DNA of 64,000 bases, taken from NCBI GenBank assembly GCA_037974665.1, contig CM075768.1, forward strand, positions 12,019,001 through 12,083,000. Direction: 5' to 3'. The position numbers and the translations under genes were made by a program. The notes under the pieces are model-generated. The model saw only the letters and a program-made list of their open reading frames with translations. It ran no database searches and had not been told where the DNA came from. Positions 1 to 10,514 of this stretch are shown one piece after another (within the stretch, counting starts at the first letter, position 1; every line of letters begins with the position of its first letter). The stretch comes from Ehretia macrophylla. Taxonomy: Eukaryota > Streptophyta > Magnoliopsida > Boraginales > Ehretiaceae.

Positions 1-1890
1 CTTTAGTTTATTTTGATGTGTTCTTAGTAGGCTTATGTTTATATCATGGAATGGAAAAGAAATTTAGTATGGTCATAAGAACTTAAACAAAACCATATTT
101 ATGTTGTGATTGTTGTTTGTGTTGATTCTTCTGCGTGCATGTTTTTGGTTTGTCCTAATTACAGGGAAAACTCCGTACGTTTTTTCTCATTTTTCGTGAT
201 CGTGGTTAGGGTCGGGTTGTTATTAGTGTAGTTAATAGTGGTCCTGATTTTGTGAAGAATCTACATGACTTTTGTAGTATTTATTTATTTATTTATTTAT
301 AATTAATGTGATTATTATATTTAAATAAATTCTTAGAATTATTTCATAGATCCTGTTCTTGAGGAGTCAAATATGAGTGGTAATAATGAATAATGTATTC
401 CAGAATAAGTTCCAAAATCATATGATGAATTAATTATGCGTTAATTTATCCGAATAGATTGACATATGGTTTACTATCTTGATTAATATGAGATATTAAT
501 ATTAAGGATAATTAGTCTTACATTGCATTAGTAAACATATGGAAAATTATTGGAGAACAATCTATTGAACATGATCGATAATGTAACAAATTACATGAAT
601 AGTTAATAATTTGTTATATAGTATAATTGTGTAATTATTCTTTAGACTTAAGACACCATAGTTATATTGTGTATAGGATACCATAATTTAGTAGCACAAT
701 ATGGTCTAATCCTAATCACGGATTAGCCTCTGAACTTAGTGGTTATAATATATTCTTACAAGGAGATATGTGTATGCGAATCTGTCAACTAAGGGTCCTA
801 TGTGATCTAGCAATTAAGTAATCAAAAATCTTTGGCCGATATATAATAGCGGAAGTAGTTCAACAATTCTTCATAGCGTTACTAATTATTTAGATTCGGT
901 CATATGGTTAAGTTAGGAAGTTTGACATACCTATCTATGACATAGCTCTTCTCTTGCAATTGGGTCGTTTGGAAGAGTTAGAATTTTCATCTTGTGTTTG
1001 GATGCAACAAGGAGATGTTGTTTGTAACAAGTAGTTTTCTTGGTTGGTTAATTGGTCACATTTTATTCATGAAATGACTTGAATTGGTATTAGTCTGGAT
1101 ACAACAAAATTATTCTATTAGATCGAATGTGCTTATTCGATCTTTCATTTAATCGAGATAAATAAGATAGAAGAAATTAATCACACAATAATTATATATA
1201 TTACAGGATTCATACGGTTCCACTTCATCATTAGTTGAATAGTCATGACATACTACTAGCTGTCATTCGTGACTTGTGAAAATTAATTGAATTAGACGGA
1301 ATACTAATTAAATACTAATTTAATTAATATTATTTCATTATATATTAATTATGAACCCTATCGAGAGGTCACAAATAATAAAGATCTAGCATATTTAGTA
1401 GGGAGAACTAATCAAATGAATTAATAGCAATGTCCTAGCATAAATTTAATTACAGGACTTTGTAGTAATTGGATTGAAAGAACAATTAGTTTAATAGTCC
1501 AATAAGATTTGACCAATCCACAACTGACCCCAGGCCAATTGTGTTCTTATAAATAAGAAAAATTGACAAATAGTTTTGCCAGCAAACAATAGTCTATCTG
1601 TAAAATACGGGAATTTTCTCTAGGACTAGTGGGGGTTAGCTAGTTGATCTGATTTCGTGTGGGTACTCTTGAAGGTTTCACGCTTGGGGAACAAGAATCG
1701 TCTTTATCAATTATACCGGATTCTTTACTACAAGGCTAATCTTGTAAGCTATTTCTTGTATATTTAATGTGATTATATATAGATGTGTGTTAATCTACGT
1801 AATTAGCCATAAACGAATGCGTGATAATATTTCACTGCGTTAAATTTAATTTTAGATATCATGTATGCAAACTAATACTTTCCTAGTCAA
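1..1890. mobile_element. AT-rich retroelement-like debris, probably LTR-derived
   Basis: No open frame with a recognisable domain is present. The stretch is AT-rich. Its last 350 bases (about 1540-1890) read like the 3' part of a plant copia LTR: a short transcribed-looking segment, then a run mentioning a TTTCACTGCGTT-type motif near 1830. No matching second LTR or target duplication was found inside the window, so the assignment is by general resemblance only. It could also be ordinary intergenic DNA. Confidence 0.3.
279..301. repeat. ATTT microsatellite
   Basis: About five uninterrupted TTTA/ATTT units are visible directly in the sequence. There is no sign of a function. Confidence 0.85.
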
Positions 1891-1968
1891 TTGGATAATG
1901 GGATTTCTTCTGGGGTCATTCTTTCTTGTCCAAACATTGCCAATTAAGGGTATACCTTTGTGAAAATT

Positions 1969-2078
1969 CCTCAATCAACCCAACCTCCCATCAGTCCAAG
2001 AGACATAGAGTTGGACCCATATGTTGTAAGACACACCTGTATGTGACTGAGTGATTTGGGAGGTTGGGTGAATTGAAG
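1969..2078. repeat. 110-nt imperfect hairpin
   Basis: Left arm 1969-1990 (core CAACCCAACCTCCCA) pairs with right arm 2057-2078 (core TGGGAGGTTGGGTG) at roughly 20 of 22 positions. Inside the loop a second short dyad, GTCCAA at 1994-1999 and TTGGAC at 2011-2016, could extend the fold. The size suits a small MITE or a small-RNA precursor. No mature small RNA can be inferred from sequence alone. Confidence 0.6.
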
Positions 2079-3040
2079 TCTTACCCATAACTTTGGCATC
2101 GATTCTGAACAAACCAGAAAATATGCCAAATTCTCCCATAGAACTCATGGTTTGTACGAGCCTTGTAGGCGATCAACTTTGTACACTTCCTACCATAAGC
2201 CCTTCCTCCCCCAAGCCTCAATTATTTTTTTTAATTTATGTATTATTGTTTAAAAACAATAATTGGCCCCCCTAATTATAAAAATTACTTTTTCTATTCT
2301 CTTTATGACCCCTAATTATCAAATTTAGTTTTCCATTCTATTTTCCTCACCCCGTAATTATCAAATCCAAAAGAACATCCAACCCCCTCCCCTTTCCCGT
2401 AAACAAACCTCCCATTTCCCAATTAACACTTCATCACCAAGACACACATCTCACACCCTTCCCCCTTCTCGATTCTCATGTAGCTACGTCCTTATTTGTT
2501 AACTTCGAAAAAATGCATATACACAAAATTAAGGTAATAGATCATGAAAAAGAAATGTATTATGCTTTTTTTTTTTTGCTAGGTAATTTTATGCATAATT
2601 TTTTTTCATAATATTGTTTTTTTTTTCTTTTTTGCTCAAAGTGACTAAGATAAGAAATTTGTGCGAAATACTTCTTGTTATTTTTTAGTGTACATTTTTT
2701 ACATTAGAGGATATTTTAATGATCAATTTTGTATAATACATAAGTAGTTTTAGTAAGATGAATTAAAGCGTTGTGCTAAAAGGGGGCAAGGTCGTTGTAG
2801 ACTGGTAGTTGGAGAAGAATTAAACGTAGCAATTTTGTCAGATGAGCTAATGAACAAGATATTATTTTTCTCTATGTTTAATGCTCTGCGTATGACATTC
2901 GAAATCTGTAAGGAATGGACCACAAGTAATTATTAAAATGGGGACAAAGAAATTATGAGAAAAGGGAGTGTCCTGCACCATGCGCCACATCTTCAATATA
3001 CACGTTCACTCAAGTAGTGATTTCAAATTATTATTTTTTA
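2079..3040. other. intergenic, no gene seen
   Basis: AT-rich sequence with C-rich patches near 2380-2460 and T runs near 2570-2640. The only open frame (2093-2275) has no recognisable motif and ends in low-complexity residues, so it is not called. Confidence 0.6.
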
Positions 3041-3250
3041 ACTAAGTTAGAGAAATAGATTTCATTAAAAATGAACTAAATAAAAGAAAGGTCAGATGAC
3101 CAAATATAAAGATCTGGTGAAAAGTAATGCAAGGTCCGCAAACCAACAAAAACAAAGGTCAGAAGTCAAAACATGTAGCTTTCAAGTTCTTTATTGCCTA
3201 AGATTGAACATGCATACGTAAAAATGGAATCAAAGGGAAAAAAAGGAGAG
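3041..3250 (-). mobile_element. possible LINE 3'-end fragment
   Basis: Read on the minus strand, this ends in a T/A-rich tail next to a segment around 3061-3085 (TTCATTAAAAATGAAC on plus). The two clearer LINE copies in this window (4365-6450 and 49778-51336) have similar 3' ends. No protein domain is preserved, so the call rests on this resemblance only. Confidence 0.35.
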
Positions 3251-3911
3251 ATTAAAAAACAGTAAATTCAGAGTACAAGGGCATTTACCAATATTGAATT
3301 ATTTTCATAATGTGATAGTGTTACAAGGACATTTTTACTCTAGAGAAGAAGGTCATCAATGCACCAACCAATACAAAGTGTCCGATTGAGACTACTGTTC
3401 TGAAATTTTCTGCATATCATGAAATACATGGACGACGATTCGACATGACTGCTATAACCAACAGCCACTCAACGTCTCACTCTCAAACACGCACACACGC
3501 TCAGGAACACACAAACCAATCCACCACCCTCACCAAACACCACCGACCCTACCACTTAGCACCACAGAAACACACATCGTACGTTACACCCTCATGTTAA
3601 GAGAAGAAATGCAATTACAGACACTAATGAGGCATTTCAGTATACATGATTCAAATTATGTCATGTCTTGGGAAAGCTAATGAAGATAATTCATATTCTG
3701 TCATGGCTTGGACAAAACCGTAGGAGATGTGATAAGTAAGTAAGAAAAGGGTTTTTATCTACCAGGCCAGTTGTTTTTTAATATGTTTCTCGCTCTAAAT
3801 GAGGAAGATTGTGAGATCAATTCTTGTTGATGACATCCTTTGATATATATTGTATGGTTTATATTGTTTTAAATAAAAAGAAAAGGTTTCGATTTGATCC
3901 TTACCATCAAT
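3251..3911. other. intergenic, no gene seen
   Basis: No coding pattern, repeat pair or RNA gene was recognised. A CA/AC-rich patch lies near 3480-3560. Confidence 0.6.
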
Positions 3912-4281
3912 AGGGACCATTTGTGCAATTTTCTCTATTGTTTCTCTGAAATTTTAAATTTGTTTTTATTATTCAAAATTAGTTAATTTAGTCGCTATTG
4001 TCCTAATGTTTTAAAAAAATCTTACTAGATCAAAATTTTCTGAAAAACAATATGAATTAAATTGGTTACTAACAATAGGGAAAAATTTGAATTTTTTGGA
4101 AAACAATAGACACTAAATTGACTGATGTTGAATAATAGGGAAGAATTTGAAATTTTAGAAAATAATAGGGATAAAATTGAAATATTCTTAAAAATAATAG
4201 GAACAAAATTAAGAAATTTTAAACAATAGAGAAAAATTGAAACTTGGAGAAACAATAGAGACTAAATGTACCATTTTTTCT
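3912..4281. mobile_element. fold-back (MITE-like) element, copy 1
   Basis: The left part reads as pyrimidine-rich units of the type TCTCTATTGTTTCTCTGAAA. The right part carries the same units in inverted form (AACAATAGGGAAAAATTTGAA and variants), so the whole can fold into one long imperfect hairpin. Ends are related: the left end has TTTCTCTATTGTTTCTC and the right end has GAGAAACAATAGAGACTAAA. Internal units repeat every 25-45 bases. The same family occurs at 46331-46678 and 47624-48172. It codes for nothing and is probably non-autonomous. Confidence 0.65.
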
Positions 4282-4364
4282 TTCATTTTCTCAAAGGAAG
4301 TCTGGAGTTGAATTGCCTATTTTATGATTGTACTAAAAAGTGAACCGTGGAAGGTTACAATTTT

Positions 4365-6450
4365 TATTTTTTTTTTTGTTAGGCAAGTAAAATTGTATAT
4401 TTTATAAATAAAAAAAATATGTACAAAGAGTTCATTACATGAAGAAGGAGAAAAAAATGATGACCAAAATGTCAAGCCGAGAGAAACCGATGCTTAATGC
4501 AAATGCACGACAAACAAGATCCGAAAATGGAAAAAATAAGAAACACACTAAATCAAATTAATTGAACTCTATTTGCGTAATGCCGGTTAATAATTGTGTT
4601 GCACCATCTATTAACGATTTCAATCGCAGAGTGGACGTCCTCGCGGATCCTCTCTAAAATAATTTCTTCAGTGCATGCTTCATTTTGAAAGATGTGGGTA
4701 TTTTTCTTTGTCTAGATATGGTAGACTGCAACACAAAACGTTAGATGAAATATGTAGCTCTTAAGATCCTTATTATCTACAAAATAATTGGTGAACATAA
4801 GAATCGAATTAAATGAAGTGATAGAATTATCAATAAACATTAAGTTCAAACTTTCCTTTCAGATACGCTTTGTGATTTGCAATCGAAGAAAATGTGGTCT
4901 CAATTTTTGCATCCAAGGTGACAGAAAACGCAATTTGCTCTATCAATAGTACCCCAAGACATAAGCCGATATCTAGTAGATAACGGTCAAGACTTGCAAG
5001 CCAAACAATAAACCTATGTTTGGGTATATTATGGGAGAACCAAACCAGGTAATGCCAATCAATAGCAGTACCTCTATCTCTAATAAAGTCCCAAGTCTTG
5101 TTGAAGGAGAAATTACCACCAATTGAGAACCCCTAATGAAGCTTATCATTATGGTGAACACGGGAAGTAATGCTGAGTTTGTAGGATCAAGGATGACAAG
5201 AGAAGGCGGGTCAATCGGCCAAACCCAATGGTCATATGCTATGATGTCTGAGACTTTGCAATCCAAATAAGGATAAAGGACCTTGATGTTATGAAAAGGG
5301 AACAAGATACCTCAAAGGCGCCATTTATTATACCAGAACAAGGTATTTCTGTCATTACCAATCTTGTAAGTAATATGTTCTCAAGCAACTGGCCTGAGTT
5401 TGAGAATTTTTCTCCAAGACCAACAAGTATCACTAGGGATTTTCATTATCCAAATGCATTTGTTCTTGATATAATTAGTCCAAACTCATTTGCTTCAAAT
5501 AGTGTATCTCATTGAGTAAAATTTACAAAAAAGGGTTTGCAGATATTATCTCAAGCAACTTTCAGCCCAGTGTCACGCCAAAGGAAAGCCATGAACTTTC
5601 TCTCAATGATGTTGAGAACCCCTTAGGAATTAATAGTGAACAAGACCAAAAAAAGGTGAAAGTGGTTAAGCACAGATTTTAGGAGTTGGAGTCTTCCTAT
5701 ATGAAAGTAAGGAAATCATATGACCAGTGATTGATTCTCTGAGTGATTTTATCAATAAGACTTTGACAGTCAATCTTCCGAAGCCTCAGAGTAGACATAG
5801 GAACACCAAGATACGAAGCATGAAGAGATCCTTGTTTAAAACCTAAGGTATCTTTGATATATTCTCTCAAGTGATGATTTCCTCCTCCAAATAACACTTC
5901 ACTTTTATCAGCATTATCTATCAACACTTAAAGCATATGAAAGAGGTTAAGAGTAAAGATGATACCTTTAATGGTGGTCATGTTGACTTTTCAAAAATGA
6001 GGAAGTCGTCAGTAAAGCAAAGGTGGTTGAGCTTGAGCTTTTTTACAATTTGGATGGAAAGCAAAATTATCTCTGGACCCCAATTTGTTGAGAAGACAAT
6101 AAAGCATCCATAGCAGTAGCAAACAAATAAGGTGAGATAGGATCTCTTTGTCTAATACCTTTTGCACCTTTAAAATACCCTTTCATAACTTCCATTGATA
6201 GCCACATAAAAATGAGGGGTAGTGATGCAAACATGAATCCAATTAATTTAATCAGAAAGAAACCCGAAAGCATGAAAAGTTGTGATAATAAAATCCCATC
6301 TAAGAGTATAAAAAACTTTAATGACATCAACTTTCAAAGTACACCTAAGGGTATCATTGTGCCTATGATAACCTCTAACAATGTCTTGTGCGATGAAGAT
6401 GTAACAAAATTTCTAAGAATTGTGAGTCTAAACCAAATATAACAATATTG
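4365..6450 (-). mobile_element. 5'-truncated L1-type LINE (RT and zinc-finger part)
   Basis: Minus-strand translation gives plant L1 reverse-transcriptase hallmarks. Near 6440-6330 there is a segment related to the aqdivrgyh...lkvD...WdFi region. At 6200-6120 GIRQRDPISPYLFA corresponds to the usual GIRQGDPLSPYLF. At 5920-5700 there are ADKSEVLFGG and YLGVPMSTLRLRKIDC. At about 4970-4850 there is a zf-RVT-like segment (RLMSWGTIDRANCVFCH). The 3' end is at the left, with an A/T-rich tail on minus. TACAATTTT occurs at 4356-4364 and again at 6472-6480, a possible target duplication, though it is AT-rich and weak. The coding frame is interrupted in many places and the N-terminal ORF and endonuclease are absent, so it is a dead copy. 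Confidence 0.8.
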
Positions 6451-6913
6451 TTACCATATATAAATTCTGTGTACAATTTTAACCCTTTATGTTTCTTCCC
6501 CTAGTTAGAATGTTACCATATGTTTCATGACTTGGGGCTCAAGTAGTATTTCGCATATATAAAAGCCTTTGTATATGTTGTACAGATACACATGCTCAAT
6601 ATCAAAAAGACATTCATCTCTCTATCGCTAATATTCTCGCTTTTTTATTTCAACATTGTATCAGAGCTACCATCGTGGTAGTCTATGCCAAGTCATCACA
6701 TCGTTTCCATCATCACAACAATATCTCAAATATTGTAAATCAACTCAATCCTTCAATCTGTTCTGTGATTTTTTCAATTTTTTTTGCTTACTTCCTCAAG
6801 ATACGCATCATACCAAAGTAGAGTGCTCATCGCAAGTTTTATAATCATACATTGCATGTCGTCGTTTGCCTCCACATAGGCCGTCATGTAAGGTTCCAAT
6901 CTCATACAGCTGA
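6451..6913 (+). mobile_element. copia remnant: LTR end, primer-binding site, leader
   Basis: At 6657-6668 the sequence TGTATCAGAGC-like is one base off the primer-binding site that plant copia elements use for initiator tRNA-Met. It directly follows an LTR-like 3' end. A short leader follows with a gag-start-like region from about 6690. The rest of this element is not contiguous, because the gypsy element at 6914 begins here. Only a fragment remains. Confidence 0.45.
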
Positions 6914-8029
6914 TGTTACGCCCCGACCCAACCCCACGCTAAAGGTTAAGTCTGGACCCGACAAACGGACAGAGTCTCCCCTGTACCGAGGGTATTCTGA
7001 AAACCTGTAAACACTCAATAAAGCCACAACATAATAAGACATTCATTTATAACTAAAGATCTTAGCTTTAAGGTCATCCGAGCCTTAAGACATACAAATA
7101 GTTTAGACACATACAAGCATGCATTCATAACTTAACTTCTTTACAAAATCGCTTATCATGCTACTCCATGATAGCATTGAAACATTCTTAGAATTTAAAG
7201 GACAATCATTGCAACTCCCAAAGCCACACACAAGCATGCAAAAAATAAATGTAAGAATACCAGTTATTACATGCCATGAATACTTAACATTCATTACATC
7301 CAAACATACAACTTAACAATATACACATGAGCTCCAAGTTCCAAAATAGAACATAACAACAAGCAAGTACCTATAACACAACAAACACCACAATCCACCT
7401 CAGGCAAGTAGACACTGCAACTAAGGTAATTGATCAGTCTGGATCTCTGGCTTTTCTCCCTCACCCAACTCTAGCTGGGGTTCAACCACAGTGTCTCTTG
7501 AAACATGTTAGCGAGGTATGAGCAACCACCATTACCTAGTGAGGGATAAAGACTACCCGGGACGTACAATGCAACAAATATAACAGTTAAATAAGAAAGG
7601 CAAGTAAAGTACATTTGAAACAGTAAATAACCACACATATTAAAGGATACGATACACTTAACTCCAACACTCCAGAATTCTCTTATCTTGAATCACGAAC
7701 CACTATCCACGAACCACGAATCATGATCAATGTGACGGCAAATCCCTAATCACTCTAGTGGGTGTACTCCGGATGTACCCTGATAATCCTACGACCCAAC
7801 ACCCACTGGCAATCTTCAGACCAGGCGAGTGAGGGACTAGGGCACGAAGATCGAATATCCACTGGCAAACCCGTTGCCGCCCAACCGATATTCAATACAA
7901 CCGCTCTTGACACAATGGTTGTGCAACCACTATGCAATATACTTAACAATGGCAATATAATATCAATAATAGAAGCAATAACACATGGGAGGAACAACAA
8001 AGTAGGTTGTCCTCAAAACAGTTAGAAAG

Positions 8030-8402
8030 TGTTGGATTTGGATTCTAGGTCGCCCTAGATGGGCTGACCCGACCCATTAGACCCAAGTGTGGGAAGTTGG
8101 GTAACTTCCCATCACTGGGTATTTAAGCCCAATATACTAATAGAACTTTGTACGTTCTATTAGTATCAGACACAAGAAACAGAAAGTTATAAAAAACTCT
8201 CTAAAAAGCATATCAAGGAAAAAAGTTATTTAGGCTGTGAATTAACAGAGCACAAGACTGTATTGTGCACTTTGATTCACGATACACGCAGTGGAACAAG
8301 CACATTCAACGATCAAATCTATTACGCTACATAAAAGGTTAGTTTTCTTTTATGGCATTAAACAGTGCATGAAGATACCGAATTTAGTTTTAAAGTTCTT
8401 CA
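8030..8402 (+). repeat. copia 5' LTR
   Basis: Starts TGTTGG and ends TTCA, and is repeated almost identically at 15776-16149. It contains a short palindromic segment around 8145-8165 (AGAACTTTGTACGTTCT). Confidence 0.93.
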
Positions 8403-8403
8403 T

Positions 8404-8415
8404 TGGTATCAGAGC
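8404..8415 (+). other. copia primer-binding site
   Basis: TGGTATCAGAGC lies one base after the 5' LTR and matches the 3' end complement of initiator tRNA-Met, as in most plant copia elements. Confidence 0.9.
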
Positions 8416-8692
8416 CATGTTGTTTGTTCCCTGCAATATACATGATTATATGCATGAAAATATGTCAATTATTGTATTTTTGGCAATTTTTCACATATTT
8501 ATAGTATTATTGCGATTATGTGAAGTATCACAAATTTGTATGATTATGATACTGGTAGAAAGTACTTTTTTCAAGGATTTTAATGCCGCTAATTTCATAA
8601 TTTTTTGATATGAATTGAATTTATTATGAATTTTTTAAGATTGATACATACACTGTTTTGAACGTTAAAAATAGTATATGTTCTTGGTGTTT

Positions 8693-8710
8693 GTGCGTGC
8701 GTGCGTGCGT
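8693..8710. repeat. GTGC microsatellite
   Basis: Four and a half tandem GTGC units are visible directly. Confidence 0.85.
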
Positions 8711-8774
8711 CAGTTTTTTCTCCGTCAGAAAGTGGGCCTGAACATGGGGTAACGTGGCATAACGGGATTGGTGC

Positions 8775-9010
8775 CACGTGGCCACGTCATTTGGTAGTTA
8801 TATTATTTAATAATTAGTTTATTAATTATTTATTTTCTTTTTATTTAATTTTTGAAATTCGAATTTCAAATATTAAATTAAAATTAAAATTATTTAATTT
8901 TTAGATTATAACTGCGGCGCCACGTGGCACATTAGGGCCTTACCACGTGGCGCCACGTGTGAGCCATGTGTCACCGCATGGCGGTGAGACGTGGCCAACA
9001 TTTCCACGTG
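8775..9010. promoter_or_regulatory. cluster of five G-box (CACGTG) motifs
   Basis: CACGTG occurs at 8775-8780, 8921-8926, 8944-8949, 8954-8959 and 9005-9010, mostly as CCACGTGG or GCCACGTG. In plants this core is bound by bHLH and bZIP factors, including ABA- and light-response regulators. The cluster lies inside the copia leader, not at a host gene. Whether it acts as an enhancer is inference. Confidence 0.55.
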
Positions 9011-9710
9011 GCCGCCGCTCCGGCCACCGACCGGCGGCGGTCCGGCGGTGGTCCGGCCATCCGGCCGTCCAGCCGGTCCCATAAAAAAAAATGGTTTGTT
9101 CTTTTTGATTTTTTGTTTTAGCCCTATATCTATGTGATATTTACTATATGAACCCCATGTACACAAAACTTTGTGATATTTGTGATTTAGCCCAATGTTA
9201 TCTATTTAGGCATTATATATTTGTGATGTGCTTATTTAGGCTTTTTATTTTAAAAATTATGCCACAAAACTTAGATTAAACTCTATTGAGACTTATAAAT
9301 TTTAAATAATTTCAAATGAAAACCTAGAAATTTATGTAATTATTTTGTTTTACAACTTATTATATGAAATTTATGTAATTTCATTGCGGTAAATAAAATT
9401 TTTGTAATTTTATTATAATTGTTGGTATGTACAACATTCAATATGATATGTGCATTAACCTCTGTAAGAATTTAATCTAGGAAGGTTTTGTGTCTTATTT
9501 TTAAACTAGGACTTTTGTAGTCATAATCACATGGCGAAAGTAAGACGCACCGCGAGGAAGTCTGTTGCGGTGGCATATATTAATAGTTTTCGTCGTGGTC
9601 CCGGTTGTAATTGTAGACAACATCTCCTAACTAAGTACATGAGTCTATAATTCACTGATGAGAAGACTTTTCGTGAGCACCTTAATGAAGTTAAAGATTT
9701 TGTTCTTAAA

Positions 9711-10058
9711 ATGCGCATTAAGTTTGAAGTTCCACCTACCTTAGAGGAGGAAATTGAGGGATTGCTAAACTCTCTTCCCAACATGTATGACCATGTGAAA
9801 AATAAGATCATCGAGTCGGAAATGTCTTTTGAGGATGCCCTATGTGAAACAAAACAATTTGAGAAAAAGAGAATACTTCAAGGGGTTAGACGCACTACTT
9901 GTTTGTCTTTGTTCCCTAACATGTCCAAAGCTAAGGGATCTCGTAAAGATTTTTTTCTCATTAATCGGTTTGCTCCGAAAATAGTTAAGGACTATGAGAT
10001 CACTTATGAATCAGATCAATCTAGATATGGGTGTCAAGATGATGAAGAAAGTGCATAA
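9711..10058 (+). other. gag-like frame upstream of the main gag
   Basis: This 115-codon frame contains LLNSLPNMYDHV followed by an acidic/basic helical stretch (SFEDALCETKQFEKK). It resembles the C-terminal helices of copia gag proteins (UBN2-like: LL.SLP..y....). It precedes the real gag by 450 bases. It may be a relic of another element picked up in the leader. Its product is not otherwise recognised. Confidence 0.4.
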
Positions 10059-10514
10059 TATGTCTTACATTCTGTTGTTGCACTTTTATGCTTATTAATT
10101 TCCGCAATCATCGTTCTTTTCCATATGTAAACAGTGATGTTTATTAATAGATATATATCTATTTCCTTATTTGATCATTTTTTATTATTATTTTAATAAT
10201 GTTTTTAAGAGAATATTCTATCTAAGTGGGAGTTCTATAGATGCTAAACTAAGTGATTAACTTTTAGAACTTATTTTTCATAAAAATATGAATTTGGGTA
10301 ATTCATTTTTTTTTTTTTGAAAATATCGTTTTTGCTAGAATGAGTTTAATTGTACTTTTAAGACACACGAACTATAAAGGATGATAGATCGTGCTACGAT
10401 CTGTTGATTTTAAGTCTTGTGTCTTTTCAATACAATTTAATACTCGATCTGGCAAAATTACTTAGTGTATGTATGTGCTAAGTATCTCTTATTACTGTCT
10501 ATGTAGAGTTACAA

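Larger units (their letters stand above)
8403..10514 (+). other. long untranslated leader of the copia element
   Basis: About 2.1 kb separate the primer site from the gag start at 10515, which is long for copia. The leader changes composition sharply: a GC-rich, CCGG-rich block at about 8910-9080 sits between very AT-rich flanks. It also contains a GTGC microsatellite (8693-8710), five CACGTG motifs and a gag-like open frame at 9711-10058. Confidence 0.7.

Noticed and set aside
4356-6480. TACAATTTT as a firm LINE target duplication
   Set aside because: Nine AT-rich bases can recur by chance, and the LINE's 5' end is not sharply defined; it is kept only as a possibility.
7755-8025. Paired open frames with a near copy at 22661-22861
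   Set aside because: Both copies lie at matching positions of the gypsy LTRs, so the similarity comes from the repeat and not from a gene.
9532-9650. Frame beginning MAKVRRTARKSVAVAYINS resembles the histone H3 N-terminus
   Set aside because: Only the RTARKS word is shared; the rest does not continue as a histone and the frame lies inside a copia leader.
9527-9811. Minus-strand frame opposite the gag-like leader ORF
   Set aside because: It is a shadow of the plus-strand frame without motif support.
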